The translations under genes were made by a program, and so were the position numbers. Below, piece by piece: positions 31,787 through 39,973 of a stretch of DNA of 64,000 nt; position 1 is the stretch's first letter; the number at the start of each line of letters is the position of its first letter. The notes beneath the pieces were generated by a model. That model made no database searches. It saw only the letters and a list, made by a program, of their open reading frames with translations, and was not told the DNA's origin. Source of the DNA: Amycolatopsis vancoresmycina (GTDB taxonomy: Bacteria; Actinomycetota; Actinomycetes; Mycobacteriales; Pseudonocardiaceae); NCBI RefSeq assembly GCF_000716785.1, contig NZ_JNYY01000023.1, forward strand, positions 35,946 to 99,945. Direction: 5' to 3'.

Positions 31787-32470
31787 ATGATCTCTGTGCT
31801 CGTGGCAGGCTCCCAGCCGCTGCAGCGCTTCGGGTTTCGCATGCTGCTGGAGAGCACCCCCGACACCGAGGTCGTCGGCGAGGCCGAGACCAGTGCCGAG
31901 GCCGTTCGGCGGACCGCCGAGCTGCGTCCCGACGTGGTGCTGATGGGCATCCGCCTGCCGGGCGCCGACGGGATCGAGGCCACCCGGCGCCTCGTCGCCA
32001 CCGGGGGGCGTTCGCGGATCCTGGTGCTGACGACGTTCGACGTGGACCGGTACGCGTTCGCCGCGTTGCGGGCCGGTGCAAGCGGTTTCCTGCTCGAGGA
32101 CACCCGCCCGGAGGAGCTGCTCGCCGGCATCCGGGCCGTCGCCGCCGGGGACGCGGTGATCGCACCGGCGCTGACCCGGCGGCTGCTCGATGCGTTCGGC
32201 GACCGGCTCGGCGACGACCTCTGCGGGCCCGTGCGGGACCCCCGGCTGGACTCCCTGACCGGCCGCGAGCGCGAGATCCTCGTCGCCATCGGCCACGGCC
32301 TCACCAACGGCGAGATCGCGCACCGGTTCACGCTGTCGGAGTCGACGGTGAAGTCCCACGTCGGGCGGGTCCTCGCCAAGATCGGCGCGCGGGACCGGAT
32401 CCAGGCCGTCATCCTCGCCTACGACCTGAAACTCACCCGGCCGGTTCAGCGCGGCCCGGTCATGCGGTGA
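31787..32470 (+). CDS. NarL/LuxR-type response regulator with degenerate receiver
   Basis: A 227-residue protein with a receiver-like domain (1-120) and a LuxR helix-turn-helix (LTGREREILVAIGHGLTNGEIAHRF...STVKSHVGRVL). The phosphoacceptor Asp that normally precedes IR-x-PG is Gly here (VVLMGIRLPG), and the acidic pair near the N-terminus is replaced (VLVAGSQP). Phosphorylation by a histidine kinase is therefore unlikely. It lies 108 bp after the AtzH-like gene, so it could control that operon by a ligand or by abundance. Its stop overlaps the convergent DoxX-Rieske gene. Confidence 0.88.
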   Translation: MISVLVAGSQPLQRFGFRMLLESTPDTEVVGEAETSAEAVRRTAELRPDVVLMGIRLPGADGIEATRRLVATGGRSRILVLTTFDVDRYAFAALRAGASGFLLEDTRPEELLAGIRAVAAGDAVIAPALTRRLLDAFGDRLGDDLCGPVRDPRLDSLTGREREILVAIGHGLTNGEIAHRFTLSESTVKSHVGRVLAKIGARDRIQAVILAYDLKLTRPVQRGPVMR

Positions 32471-33362
32471 CGACCTGCCCGCCGACGACTCGCACCGGCA
32501 CGGTGGTCAGGGGTTTCGTGGCCGGCCCGCCGGTGACCTGGCCGGTGCCGTCGAAGGTGGAGCCGTGGCACGGGCAGCGGAAGCCGGAACCGGCGGGCGT
32601 GACGGGACACCCCTGGTGCGTGCAACCGGCGAGGAACGCCAGGAAGGTGTCGGCCGAGGGGCGCACCAGGTAGGCGGCGGAACCGTCCGGCGTGGTGAAA
32701 CTCGTCGACGAACCGACGGCGACGGCAGCCACCGCAGCGATCACCGTCGGGGAGTTCGTTCCCGGTTCCGCCGGCCGGCCGGGTTTCGGGTCGGTGCCGA
32801 GACGGGTGAGGGCGATGACGCCGCCGCCGAGGGCCGCGGCCGTCGCGGTGATCAGGCCGCCCCGGAGCAGCATGCGTCGCTCGTCGTCCGGGCTCAGGTC
32901 CGGCCGGTGACGGCGGATCGCGGCGCGCAGCCGAGCCGTCGTGGAGAACAGGCCGGCGTCACCGGCGATCAGCAGCGGCGTCCAGGCGACGGCGAAGACG
33001 ATGTCGGCGCCGAAGTAGTACGGGCGGGTCGTCCAGCTGACGGTGAGGTAGAAGCTCAGCGCGAGGACGAACCCGCCCACTGCGGCGACCCGGGTGAACA
33101 GCCCGAGCAGCGTGCCCAGCCCGGCAGCGACCTCGCCGAAGGCGATCACCAGGCCGATGACGGTCGGGTGTTCGGCCGCGAAGGACACCAGCGGGCCGAT
33201 CGGCGAGGTGGTCGCGGCCTGCAGCATCTGAGCGTGGACGCCGAGGGGTGAGGTGTCGTCCAGGTAGTGGGGGTCGAAGATTTTGGAGAGGCCTGCGTAG
33301 AGGAACGTGCCGCCGAGGAAGAGGCGCAGCGGCAGGAGTGCCCAGGAAGGCTGGAGGGACAA
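32460..33362 (-). CDS. DoxX-type membrane protein fused to a Rieske [2Fe-2S] domain
   Basis: A 300-residue protein. Residues 5-150 contain about four membrane helices of the DoxX type (LPLRLFLGGTFLYAGLSKI, later VSWTTRPYYFGADIVFAV). A fifth hydrophobic segment (GGLITATAAALGGGVIAL) resembles the anchor of Rieske proteins, and the C-terminus has the cluster ligands CTH-x13-CPCH with extra Cys for a disulphide (CTHQGCP, CPCHGS). It is probably a membrane electron-transfer protein facing the outside. TTG at 33362 is the best start (AAAGG upstream). Confidence 0.8.
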   Translation of the reverse strand: MSLQPSWALLPLRLFLGGTFLYAGLSKIFDPHYLDDTSPLGVHAQMLQAATTSPIGPLVSFAAEHPTVIGLVIAFGEVAAGLGTLLGLFTRVAAVGGFVLALSFYLTVSWTTRPYYFGADIVFAVAWTPLLIAGDAGLFSTTARLRAAIRRHRPDLSPDDERRMLLRGGLITATAAALGGGVIALTRLGTDPKPGRPAEPGTNSPTVIAAVAAVAVGSSTSFTTPDGSAAYLVRPSADTFLAFLAGCTHQGCPVTPAGSGFRCPCHGSTFDGTGQVTGGPATKPLTTVPVRVVGGQVVTA

Positions 33363-33409
33363 CAGAAGTCGCCTTTCGGGTCGCAGGTTCGGCGATGAAA
33401 ATCCCGGTG

Positions 33410-33446
33410 CGGACGTGGGTGAGCTCGATGAGCTCACCCACGTCCG
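33410..33446. terminator. Perfect 17-bp hairpin after the copper-monooxygenase lipoprotein gene
   Basis: The arms 33410-33426 and 33430-33446 are perfectly complementary around a GAT loop, with the core GGGTGAGCTC. On the minus strand it is followed within 10 bases by TTTT. It lies 9 bp beyond the stop of the upstream minus-strand gene and 48 bp before the DoxX-Rieske start, so it should end the two-component/lipoprotein transcript. Confidence 0.8.
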
Positions 33447-33454
33447 TTCCTTCG

Positions 33455-34660
33455 TCAGGACTTGCGGGGCGAGACCGTCATGATGCCCGTGCACATCTCG
33501 TCGCTGGTGCCGTCGCCCCAGACCACGTAGCGCGGCGGCAGCTTGCTCAGCTGCGGCAGCCGCTTGCGCAGCCCCGCGTCGTGCGTGCACGTCACCCGCA
33601 GCGTGTCACCCGGGCCGATCTCCACCGGCGACGGCAGCTTCACCAGCCGCTGGTTGTCGAAGTCGAACTGCGGCACGTCCAGCACGACCTTGGCGTTCGG
33701 CGTGCCCGGGTTGAGTTCGACCTTGATGGCCCGCCCGAGCAGGTGCATGTGGCCGAACCCGGCGAACAGCGTCATCGGCGCCGGCACCTTGTGGTCGCAC
33801 GTCTGGGTGGCACCGGGCTTCGGCGCGCTCTGGCCGCACTCCCTCAGCTGCTGGTCCGCGGTGCCGCCGACCTCCGGCCCGAACCGTTTCGTCACGTCCG
33901 CGATCGAAGTCGCCCGGTCGCAGAGCGGACCCGACTCCTCGGCGGTGCAAGGCAAATCGGTCGGCGCGTCGAGCGGCAAGGTGTCGAATTCCCGGGTCTG
34001 CGGCGTGCCGTCCGTCAGCCGCAGCCGCACCGCCGAGCGGTCCGAACCGGCCGGCTTGCCGTCGGTCGCGAGCAGGTTGTAGTGCATCTGGAGGACGATC
34101 AGGGTGCCCGGTTCCAGCTTGAAGCCGGCGTCCTCGGTGAACAGCGTCTCCGACGCGCCCGGCGCCCAGGTGTCCACCCACGCCGCTTCCCCCTTTTCCA
34201 CCTCGGCGCCGTCCACGCCGGTCCCGCCGAAGCACTCCCAGCCGGGGCCGGGGGTCTTCGCGTCCTGCGCGCGCACCGCGGCCGCGCCGGCCGGCGGCAC
34301 CGCGTACACGATGGCGTGGTGCGCGATGGCGACGTTCTCCGGCGTGACCTGGGTCCCGGTCAGGAAGGCCGTCGTGGTCAGGCCCGGATCGATCACCTGG
34401 CACCGGTACTCGTCGGTGCCGCCGCCCTCCGGCGGCGCGGGTGTGTAGGCCTCGGCCATCTTCAGGTCGACGAACCGCTCGCCGGCGCGCAGCGGCTGCG
34501 GTGGAGCCGCCGGCTGGCCCGCATGAGCGCCGTGCGGGCCGGCTGCGGGGGGCGCCGCCGTGGTGCCGGAGCCCGATCCGCAAGCGACGACAGCGAACGC
34601 CGTCGCCACCGCCATGGCGGCCGCCCCGAGCCTCCGCAATGGACTGTCAGGTTTCGTCAT
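33455..34660 (-). CDS. Secreted lipoprotein with type II copper monooxygenase (PHM/DBM)-like domain
   Basis: A 401-residue protein with a lipoprotein signal (hydrophobic segment ending FAVVAC, Cys near residue 26). The mature part has features of ascorbate-dependent copper type II monooxygenases: AHHAIVYAV (paired His), QMHYNLL, GFGHMHLLG (HxH), and a terminal DEMCTGIM Met ligand, plus several Cys for disulphides. It may hydroxylate or simply bind copper at the cell surface. The start at 34660 is 10 bp after the histidine kinase stop, so it is probably in that operon. Confidence 0.8.
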   Translation of the reverse strand: MTKPDSPLRRLGAAAMAVATAFAVVACGSGSGTTAAPPAAGPHGAHAGQPAAPPQPLRAGERFVDLKMAEAYTPAPPEGGGTDEYRCQVIDPGLTTTAFLTGTQVTPENVAIAHHAIVYAVPPAGAAAVRAQDAKTPGPGWECFGGTGVDGAEVEKGEAAWVDTWAPGASETLFTEDAGFKLEPGTLIVLQMHYNLLATDGKPAGSDRSAVRLRLTDGTPQTREFDTLPLDAPTDLPCTAEESGPLCDRATSIADVTKRFGPEVGGTADQQLRECGQSAPKPGATQTCDHKVPAPMTLFAGFGHMHLLGRAIKVELNPGTPNAKVVLDVPQFDFDNQRLVKLPSPVEIGPGDTLRVTCTHDAGLRKRLPQLSKLPPRYVVWGDGTSDEMCTGIMTVSPRKS

Positions 34661-34670
34661 AACCTGAACG

Positions 34671-36179
34671 CTAGGCCCGATTCCGTCCCGTTTCATCGTA
34701 CTGCGGTCGGCATTCCCGGGCGGGTGGTGGTACCACGGTACCTGGCCGATGTGCTTGCACACCAAGGACTCCCGCGGAAATCGACGGCGCCGGGAGGTCG
34801 ACCCGGAGCAGCGCGCCACCGCGTGCGGACCGGGCGACGGCGACCCGGCCGCCGTGGGCGTCGACGACCCGCTGCACGATCGACAGCCCCAGCCCGGATC
34901 CCGGCAACGCCCGGGCGCTGTCGGCGCGGTAGAACCGGTCGAACACCCGCGGCACGTCGGCGGCGTCGATGCCTGGCCCGGCGTCGTCGACCTCGAGCAC
35001 CGCCGACGCGCCCTCGGCGCGGAGCCGGACCTGGACCGGCTGGTCCGCGGGAGACCACTTGCCGGCGTTGTCGATCAGGTTGAGCACCGCCCGTTGCAGG
35101 CCGGCGGGACGCCCGCTCACCCACACGGAGGTCACGTCGAGCGCGACCTCGATGTCGGGCACCCGGGAACGCGCCCGGGCCGCGGCGGCCACCACCACGT
35201 CGGCGAGGTCGAGCACCTCGGTGCTCTCGTCGCTGACGTCACCGCGCGCCAGGTCGGTCAACTCGGCGGCCAGGGTGCTCAACTCGGCCACCTGGGCGCC
35301 GAGGTCGTCGAGCAGCCGGGTCCGGCTCTCCGGCGGCAGTGCGCTGTCCAGGGTGCCGCGCCGATCGAGCCGGATCAGCAGCTCGGCGTTGAGGCGCAGG
35401 CTGGTGAGCGGGGTCTTGAGCTCGTGCGCGGCGTCCTCGGCGAGCAGCCGCTGGGCCCGGCGGGATTCCCGGAGCGCGGCGAGCATGTCGTTGATCGACC
35501 GGATCAGCCGCCGGATCTCCCCACCGCCCTCGTCCGGGATGTCGGCGTCGAGATCCCGGGTGTGCGCGACACGGACGGCGGCGGCGGTCAGCCGGTCGAT
35601 CGGGGCCAGCCCGGTCCGCGCCACGGTCCGCCCGACGAGAGCGCCGCCTGCCACGCAGAGCAGCCCGATCAGCAGCATGCCCAGCCCGAACTCGTTGAGC
35701 GGGCTGTCATCGGCGACGCGGGCCACCTGGACCGCGCCGCCGCCCGCCCGCAGCGTGTAGACGAGGTAGCCGTCGTCGTCGGCGTCGCCCGACTCCATCA
35801 GGTCGGCCGACGCGCCCTGCGCCACGCGCCCGGCGGCCTCGCTGACCGGGGGCAGCGCGGGCTGGCCGGCCGGCGTCCGGATCGAGCCGTCGGGCAGGAT
35901 GACCCGCACCAGCGTGCCGAACCCGGGATACGGCGGGAGCTGGACCAGCGTCGGCCCGGCACGCTCGGTGTTCGCCGCCAGGACGCGGGAGTCGGCGCGC
36001 AGCTGGTCCTTCGCGGTGCCCTGCAGCTCCCAGGCCATCAGCTGGCTGGCCACCTGGAAGGCCACGAACACGCTGACCGCGATGGCCGTCGCCGCGATCA
36101 CCGTCAGCCGGGTCCGCAGGGACTGCCGTCGCCACCAGCGGGTCAGCCGGCGCGGGCCCCGCCCGGGGAGCCTGCTCAC
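34671..36179 (-). CDS. Sensor histidine kinase (MprB-like)
   Basis: A 502-residue kinase. It has an N-terminal membrane helix (LTVIAATAIAVSVFVAF), an extracytoplasmic sensor of about 120 residues, a second helix (LGMLLIGLLCVAGGALVG), HAMP, the H-box EDAAHELKTPLTSLR, the N-box NLIDNAGKW, the G1 box DDAGPGI, the F box and the G2 box GSGLGLSIV. A 45-residue tail follows the catalytic domain. GTG at 36179 overlaps the response-regulator stop. Gene order suggests it senses a signal tied to the copper-binding lipoprotein. Confidence 0.9.
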   Translation of the reverse strand: MSRLPGRGPRRLTRWWRRQSLRTRLTVIAATAIAVSVFVAFQVASQLMAWELQGTAKDQLRADSRVLAANTERAGPTLVQLPPYPGFGTLVRVILPDGSIRTPAGQPALPPVSEAAGRVAQGASADLMESGDADDDGYLVYTLRAGGGAVQVARVADDSPLNEFGLGMLLIGLLCVAGGALVGRTVARTGLAPIDRLTAAAVRVAHTRDLDADIPDEGGGEIRRLIRSINDMLAALRESRRAQRLLAEDAAHELKTPLTSLRLNAELLIRLDRRGTLDSALPPESRTRLLDDLGAQVAELSTLAAELTDLARGDVSDESTEVLDLADVVVAAAARARSRVPDIEVALDVTSVWVSGRPAGLQRAVLNLIDNAGKWSPADQPVQVRLRAEGASAVLEVDDAGPGIDAADVPRVFDRFYRADSARALPGSGLGLSIVQRVVDAHGGRVAVARSARGGALLRVDLPAPSISAGVLGVQAHRPGTVVPPPARECRPQYDETGRNRA

Positions 36180-36859
36180 GGAGGAGTCTCCCGCAACGTG
36201 TACCCCAAGCCGCGCAGCGTGTAGATCAACCGCGGCTCGCCTTCGGCCTCCATCTTGCGGCGCAGGTAGCTCACGTAAACCTGGAGGTTGTTGGCGGTGA
36301 CGCTCATGTCGAAGCCCCAGATCGCCTCGAACAGCGCGGCGCGGGTCAGCACCCGGGTGGCGTTGCGCACGAGGACCTGCAGCAGGGAGAACTCGGTCCG
36401 GGTCAGGCGAAGCGGCCGCCCACCCCGCCACGCCTCGAACCGGTCGGGATCGACCCGGACATCGGCGAAGGACAGGATCGGCGACTCGTCATCACCCGGC
36501 CCGCGGCGGCGCAGCAGGGCCCGCACCCGCGCCAGCAGCTCCTCGGTGGCGAACGGCTTGGGCAGGTAGTCGTCGGCACCCGCATCCAGCCCGGCAACCC
36601 GGTCGAGAACCTGATCCCGGGCGGTCAGCATCAGCACCGGCAGCTCCCGCCCCGCCGCCCGCAACCGCCGGCAGGTCTCCAGCCCGCCGAGCCGGGGCAT
36701 CATCACGTCGAGGATCAGCAGATCCGGCGCGTCATTTCCCACGCCGTCGAGCACGGCGAGACCGTTGGCGACGGTGCTGGTGTCGTAACCCTCGACCTGG
36801 AGCACCCGCTCCAGCGACTCACGGATGGCCGCCTCGTCATCCGCGATCATGATCCGCAC
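36176..36859 (-). CDS. OmpR-family response regulator (MprA-like)
   Basis: A 227-residue regulator with an intact receiver (IADDE acidic pair, phosphoacceptor Asp in LLILDVMMP, Lys in LPKPF) and a winged-helix DNA-binding domain (LTRTEFSLLQVLVRNATRVLTRAAL...LQVYVSYLRRKM). Partner of the histidine kinase, with a GTGA overlap. It is first in the minus-strand operon; the promoter lies in 36860-37104. Its canonical receiver contrasts with the degenerate one at 31787-32470. Confidence 0.92.
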   Translation of the reverse strand: MRIMIADDEAAIRESLERVLQVEGYDTSTVANGLAVLDGVGNDAPDLLILDVMMPRLGGLETCRRLRAAGRELPVLMLTARDQVLDRVAGLDAGADDYLPKPFATEELLARVRALLRRRGPGDDESPILSFADVRVDPDRFEAWRGGRPLRLTRTEFSLLQVLVRNATRVLTRAALFEAIWGFDMSVTANNLQVYVSYLRRKMEAEGEPRLIYTLRGLGYTLRETPP

Positions 36860-37104
36860 GCCGGCCCGCCCCCTTCCCGTCGATGCTTTGCCGCTTCATC
36901 CTTCCCGCTCAACCTGAAGGCAGGATTAAAGCGTCGGCGCTGTGGTGCTCGCGCCGCCGGTGGTCGGTGAGCTGAGGTGCTGGCCGCCGCGGCGGGCTGG
37001 CTCCTCGTGCAAGCGCCGCTCGACTGGCCGGTCGTGGGGCAGCTCGTAACACCACAGTCGATCAAAACGCCTTACCTATCACCCCTCAAAGGAAGGAACC
37101 GCCC

Positions 37105-37692
37105 ATGGACACCGGCCCGTCGACCATGACCACGCCGAACGGCCGCCCGGCCAAGCCCAAGAAGCGTCGCCACCGGCCCTGGGTCCTGGGCGTCGTCGGG
37201 GCGCTCACGCTCCTCGTCGCCGCAGCATGCAGCATTCCCGCGAAGTCCTTTGTCGCCGCTTCGTCCAGCCAACCCGCCACGCCCACCAGCCAGGCCGCGG
37301 CACCCACGAGTCAGCCGGCCACGCCGCCGCAGTCCACTCCCGAGGTCGTCGCGGCCACGACGAGCGAGGCACCGCAGTACCCACCGCAGGTGGAGCAGGC
37401 CCGAACTTCCGCCGAGAACTACCTGAGCTTCACCGCGTTCTCGCGCAACGGCCTGATCCGGCAGCTGTCCTCCATGGCCGGCGAGGGATTTCCGAAAGAC
37501 GTCGCAACCAAGGCCGTGGACAGTCTGTCGGTGGACTGGAACGAGCAGGCGGCCAAGGCCGCAGAGAACTACCTGAGCTTCACCTCGTTCTCCTGCTCGG
37601 GGTTGAAGCAGCAGCTGTCATCGTCGGCGGGTGAAGGCTTCACGAAGGCCCAGGCCGCTTTTGGAGCTGGCCAGACTGCCGCCTGCAAGTAA
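37105..37692 (+). CDS. Lipoprotein with two Ltp repeats
   Basis: A 195-residue protein with a basic N-terminus (KPKKRRHR), a hydrophobic segment, the lipobox VAAAC, and a Thr/Ser/Pro/Gln-rich linker. Two tandem repeats follow, each starting AENYLSFT and containing GLxxQLSS-x-AGEGF. The first is complete through VDSLSVDWNEQA; the second ends early. This is the Ltp (host cell surface-exposed lipoprotein) repeat, known from phage and host proteins that block phage DNA injection. It stands alone; AAGGAAGG precedes the ATG. Confidence 0.78.
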   Translation: MDTGPSTMTTPNGRPAKPKKRRHRPWVLGVVGALTLLVAAACSIPAKSFVAASSSQPATPTSQAAAPTSQPATPPQSTPEVVAATTSEAPQYPPQVEQARTSAENYLSFTAFSRNGLIRQLSSMAGEGFPKDVATKAVDSLSVDWNEQAAKAAENYLSFTSFSCSGLKQQLSSSAGEGFTKAQAAFGAGQTAACK

Positions 37693-37803
37693 CCTCGCTC
37701 GAGTACCCGGGCGTGACGCGGCCGGCGGGCCTGCCCGAGCGCAGTCGCGCCGTATGAGCGCCGGGCTTGCGAAGCACCGGTGCCACGGAGGCAGGCCGCG
37801 CGA

Positions 37804-38520
37804 TCAGCCCAGCAGGAAGCCGAACACCGCCGTGCGCAGCTCGTCGCCTGCCAAAGCGCCCTGGTGGTCGCCGGGTACGTGCTGCAGCCGGGCCTCAGGG
37901 AGGCGGGCGGCCACCGTCTCGATGCCCGCCGTCATGGGATCGGCCGCGCCCGCGAGGACCAACGTCGGGACCTTCGGCACCCCCGCCGCCGGGTCGAAGG
38001 GCTCGCGGCCCAGGCCCTCCACCAGCCGCAGCAGGGAGTCCGCGTCCCCGGCCCGGATCAGCGCCGCGATCCCGGCCGTCAGCGGGTCCTCCGCCGCTCC
38101 GGTGCGGACCGCGGCCCGCAGCGCCGCCGGGTCGAGTGCGGCGAAGGGGTCCATGCCGCTCAGGCCGCCGAGCACCAGCCGGCGGACCGGCAGCACCTCC
38201 TCCGCCGCCAGGCTCCACGCCAGCCGGGCGCCGAGGGAGTAGCCGACGACGTCGACCTCGCCGGCCGGCACGGCGGCGGCCAGCCGGCGCAGCAGCACCC
38301 CCGTCGTGACGTCCTCGACGGCCGCGACGGCGGGTCCGTCCGGGTGGCCCGGCAGGTGCACGACGAAGGTCTCGCGGCCGGCTTCGGCGAGGGGGGCGGC
38401 CCACCGCCGCGCGGGCCAGTCCCCGGCTCCGCTGGCGGCGAAGCCGTGCAGCAGCACGACGGGCGGTCCGGCGGCCGTGCCGGCCGGGGAAGTGCGGGTG
38501 ACCGGAAGAGCAGGTTTCAT
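37804..38520 (-). CDS. Alpha/beta hydrolase
   Basis: A 238-residue serine hydrolase-like protein with the oxyanion-hole HGFA segment, nucleophile elbow GYSLGA, Asp in LAGAADPMTAG and His in GDHQGAL. Substrate unknown; esterase, C-C hydrolase or lactonase are possible. The start ATG abuts a palindromic operator at 38521-38534 in the gap after the TetR gene, so it should be directly repressible. Confidence 0.82.
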   Translation of the reverse strand: MKPALPVTRTSPAGTAAGPPVVLLHGFAASGAGDWPARRWAAPLAEAGRETFVVHLPGHPDGPAVAAVEDVTTGVLLRRLAAAVPAGEVDVVGYSLGARLAWSLAAEEVLPVRRLVLGGLSGMDPFAALDPAALRAAVRTGAAEDPLTAGIAALIRAGDADSLLRLVEGLGREPFDPAAGVPKVPTLVLAGAADPMTAGIETVAARLPEARLQHVPGDHQGALAGDELRTAVFGFLLG

Positions 38521-38534
38521 TCTACGAGTGTAGA
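38521..38534. promoter_or_regulatory. Predicted TetR operator, site 1 (hydrolase)
   Basis: TCTACGAGTGTAGA, a TCTAC-N4-GTAGA palindrome directly upstream of the hydrolase ATG and 11 bp from the stop of the TetR gene. TTT and AAA triplets flank the core. The same core occurs at 45452-45465, and variants occur at 44384, 46456 and 48645. Confidence 0.7.
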
Positions 38535-38544
38535 CGAAAACCGC

Positions 38545-39135
38545 TCAGCCGGTGATCCGCGCCAGCAGGCTGTCGGTGTAGGCGCGGTACCGGGTGACCA
38601 GCTCGCCGACCGGGTACATCAGGCTCGACACCGTGGCCCCGATGGTCACCGAAATGATCTCGTCCGCCAGCACGCCGACCGCGCGCGCGGTCGGCCGCTC
38701 CCCCTTGCCCCGCGCGGCCGCGAGCCGGCGGCACAGCTCGGCCCGCCAGCTCGTCAGCAGCTCGCGGTACTGCGCCGCGAGGCCGGGGTTGGCCACGGAG
38801 TGGTCCCACAGCGCCAGCAGCACGCGCCCGGCCGCGATCCGGTCCGGGGTCAGCGGCAGGGCTCCCTCGACGAACCCCCGCAGCGCCTCGGCGGGCCCGA
38901 GCCCGGGATCCAGGCCGGCCAGCAGCGCTTCGGTTTCCCGCAGCACGCTCTCGAAGGTCGCCGCGATGATTTCGTCCTTGCTGGCGAAGTAGTGCTTGAG
39001 CGCGCCGTTGGCGAACCCGGCGGCGGTGACGATGCTGCGCATGGTCGCCGCCTCGAAGCCGCCTTCGATGATCAGCTTCTTGGCGACGGCCACGATTTCG
39101 CGGCGTCGTTCGTCGTGGTCGATGACCTTGGGCAT
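38545..39135 (-). CDS. TetR-family regulator (BetI-like)
   Basis: A 196-residue regulator: an N-terminal helix-turn-helix (GGFEAATMRSIVTAAGFANGALKHYFASKDEI) and a ligand-binding domain with the TetR_C_6/BetI-type pattern (RVLLALWDHS). It lies 16 bp after the ABC ATPase gene in the same orientation. It is the only TetR gene in the window and is the natural candidate to bind the five TCTAC-N4-GTAGA-like sites between 38.5 and 48.7 kb. The inducer may be the imported or processed substrate of this locus. Confidence 0.9.
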   Translation of the reverse strand: MPKVIDHDERRREIVAVAKKLIIEGGFEAATMRSIVTAAGFANGALKHYFASKDEIIAATFESVLRETEALLAGLDPGLGPAEALRGFVEGALPLTPDRIAAGRVLLALWDHSVANPGLAAQYRELLTSWRAELCRRLAAARGKGERPTARAVGVLADEIISVTIGATVSSLMYPVGELVTRYRAYTDSLLARITG

Positions 39136-39151
39136 GGCTACCGACTCTAGG

Positions 39152-39973
39152 TCATGCCGGCTCGCGCAGGCTGAGCCACGTGGCGCGGCGTTCGGCCTGG
39201 CGAGCCGGGTCGGCGACGGGGGACGCGAGCCGCAGGCGCTGCGTGTACGGGTGCTCCGGCACCTCGGTCACCGCGCGGGTCGGCCCCGCTTCCACGATCT
39301 TCCCTTGGTACAGCACGCAGACCCGGTGGCAGACCCGCCGCACGACGCCGAGGTCGTGCGAGACGAACAGGTACGAAACCCCGGTCTCGCGCTGCAGGTC
39401 GACGAACAGGTCGAGGATCGCGGCTTGGGTGGTCAGGTCCAGCGCGCTGACCGGCTCGTCGCAGACGACCAGCCGCGGCCGGCGCACCAGGGCCCGCGCG
39501 ATCGCCACGCGCTGGCGCTGCCCGCCGGAGAACTCGCTCGGGTACCGGTGCACCGCGCCGGCCGGCAGCCGCACGCGGTCGAGCATCCCGGCCACGACCG
39601 CGCGGGCGTCGGCGCGGGACGTCCCGGCCACCAGCAGCGGCTCGGCCAGCACCTCCCCGACGGTCATCGTCGGGTCCAGCGAGCCGTACGGGTCCTGGAA
39701 CACCACCTGGATCTCCCCGGCCAGCCGGCGGCGGGCGGCGCCGCGCAGGTGCGTGATGTCCCGGCCCGCGAACGTGATCCGCCCGGAGGTGACCCCGGCG
39801 AGGCCGAGCACGGCCTTCCCGAGCGTCGACTTGCCCGAGCCGCTCTCCCCGACCAGGCCGACGCACTCCCCCGGCCCGACCGACAGCGAGATGCCCTCCA
39901 GCGCGCGGAACCCGGCGCCGCGGCGCAGCCGGTAGTCCACCACGAGGTCGTCGACCTCCAGCAGTGCGGTCAT
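39152..39973 (-). CDS. ABC transporter ATPase (OppF/DppF-like)
   Basis: A 273-residue ATPase with Walker A GESGSGKST, Q-loop VFQDPYG, signature EFSGGQRQRVAIARAL, Walker B LVVCDEP and the H-loop His in SHDLG, plus the C-terminal oligopeptide-transporter extension (EHPYTQRL). It energises the adjacent peptide-type importer as the second ATPase. The ATG overlaps the stop of the permease-ATPase fusion. Confidence 0.9.
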   Translation of the reverse strand: MTALLEVDDLVVDYRLRRGAGFRALEGISLSVGPGECVGLVGESGSGKSTLGKAVLGLAGVTSGRITFAGRDITHLRGAARRRLAGEIQVVFQDPYGSLDPTMTVGEVLAEPLLVAGTSRADARAVVAGMLDRVRLPAGAVHRYPSEFSGGQRQRVAIARALVRRPRLVVCDEPVSALDLTTQAAILDLFVDLQRETGVSYLFVSHDLGVVRRVCHRVCVLYQGKIVEAGPTRAVTEVPEHPYTQRLRLASPVADPARQAERRATWLSLREPA

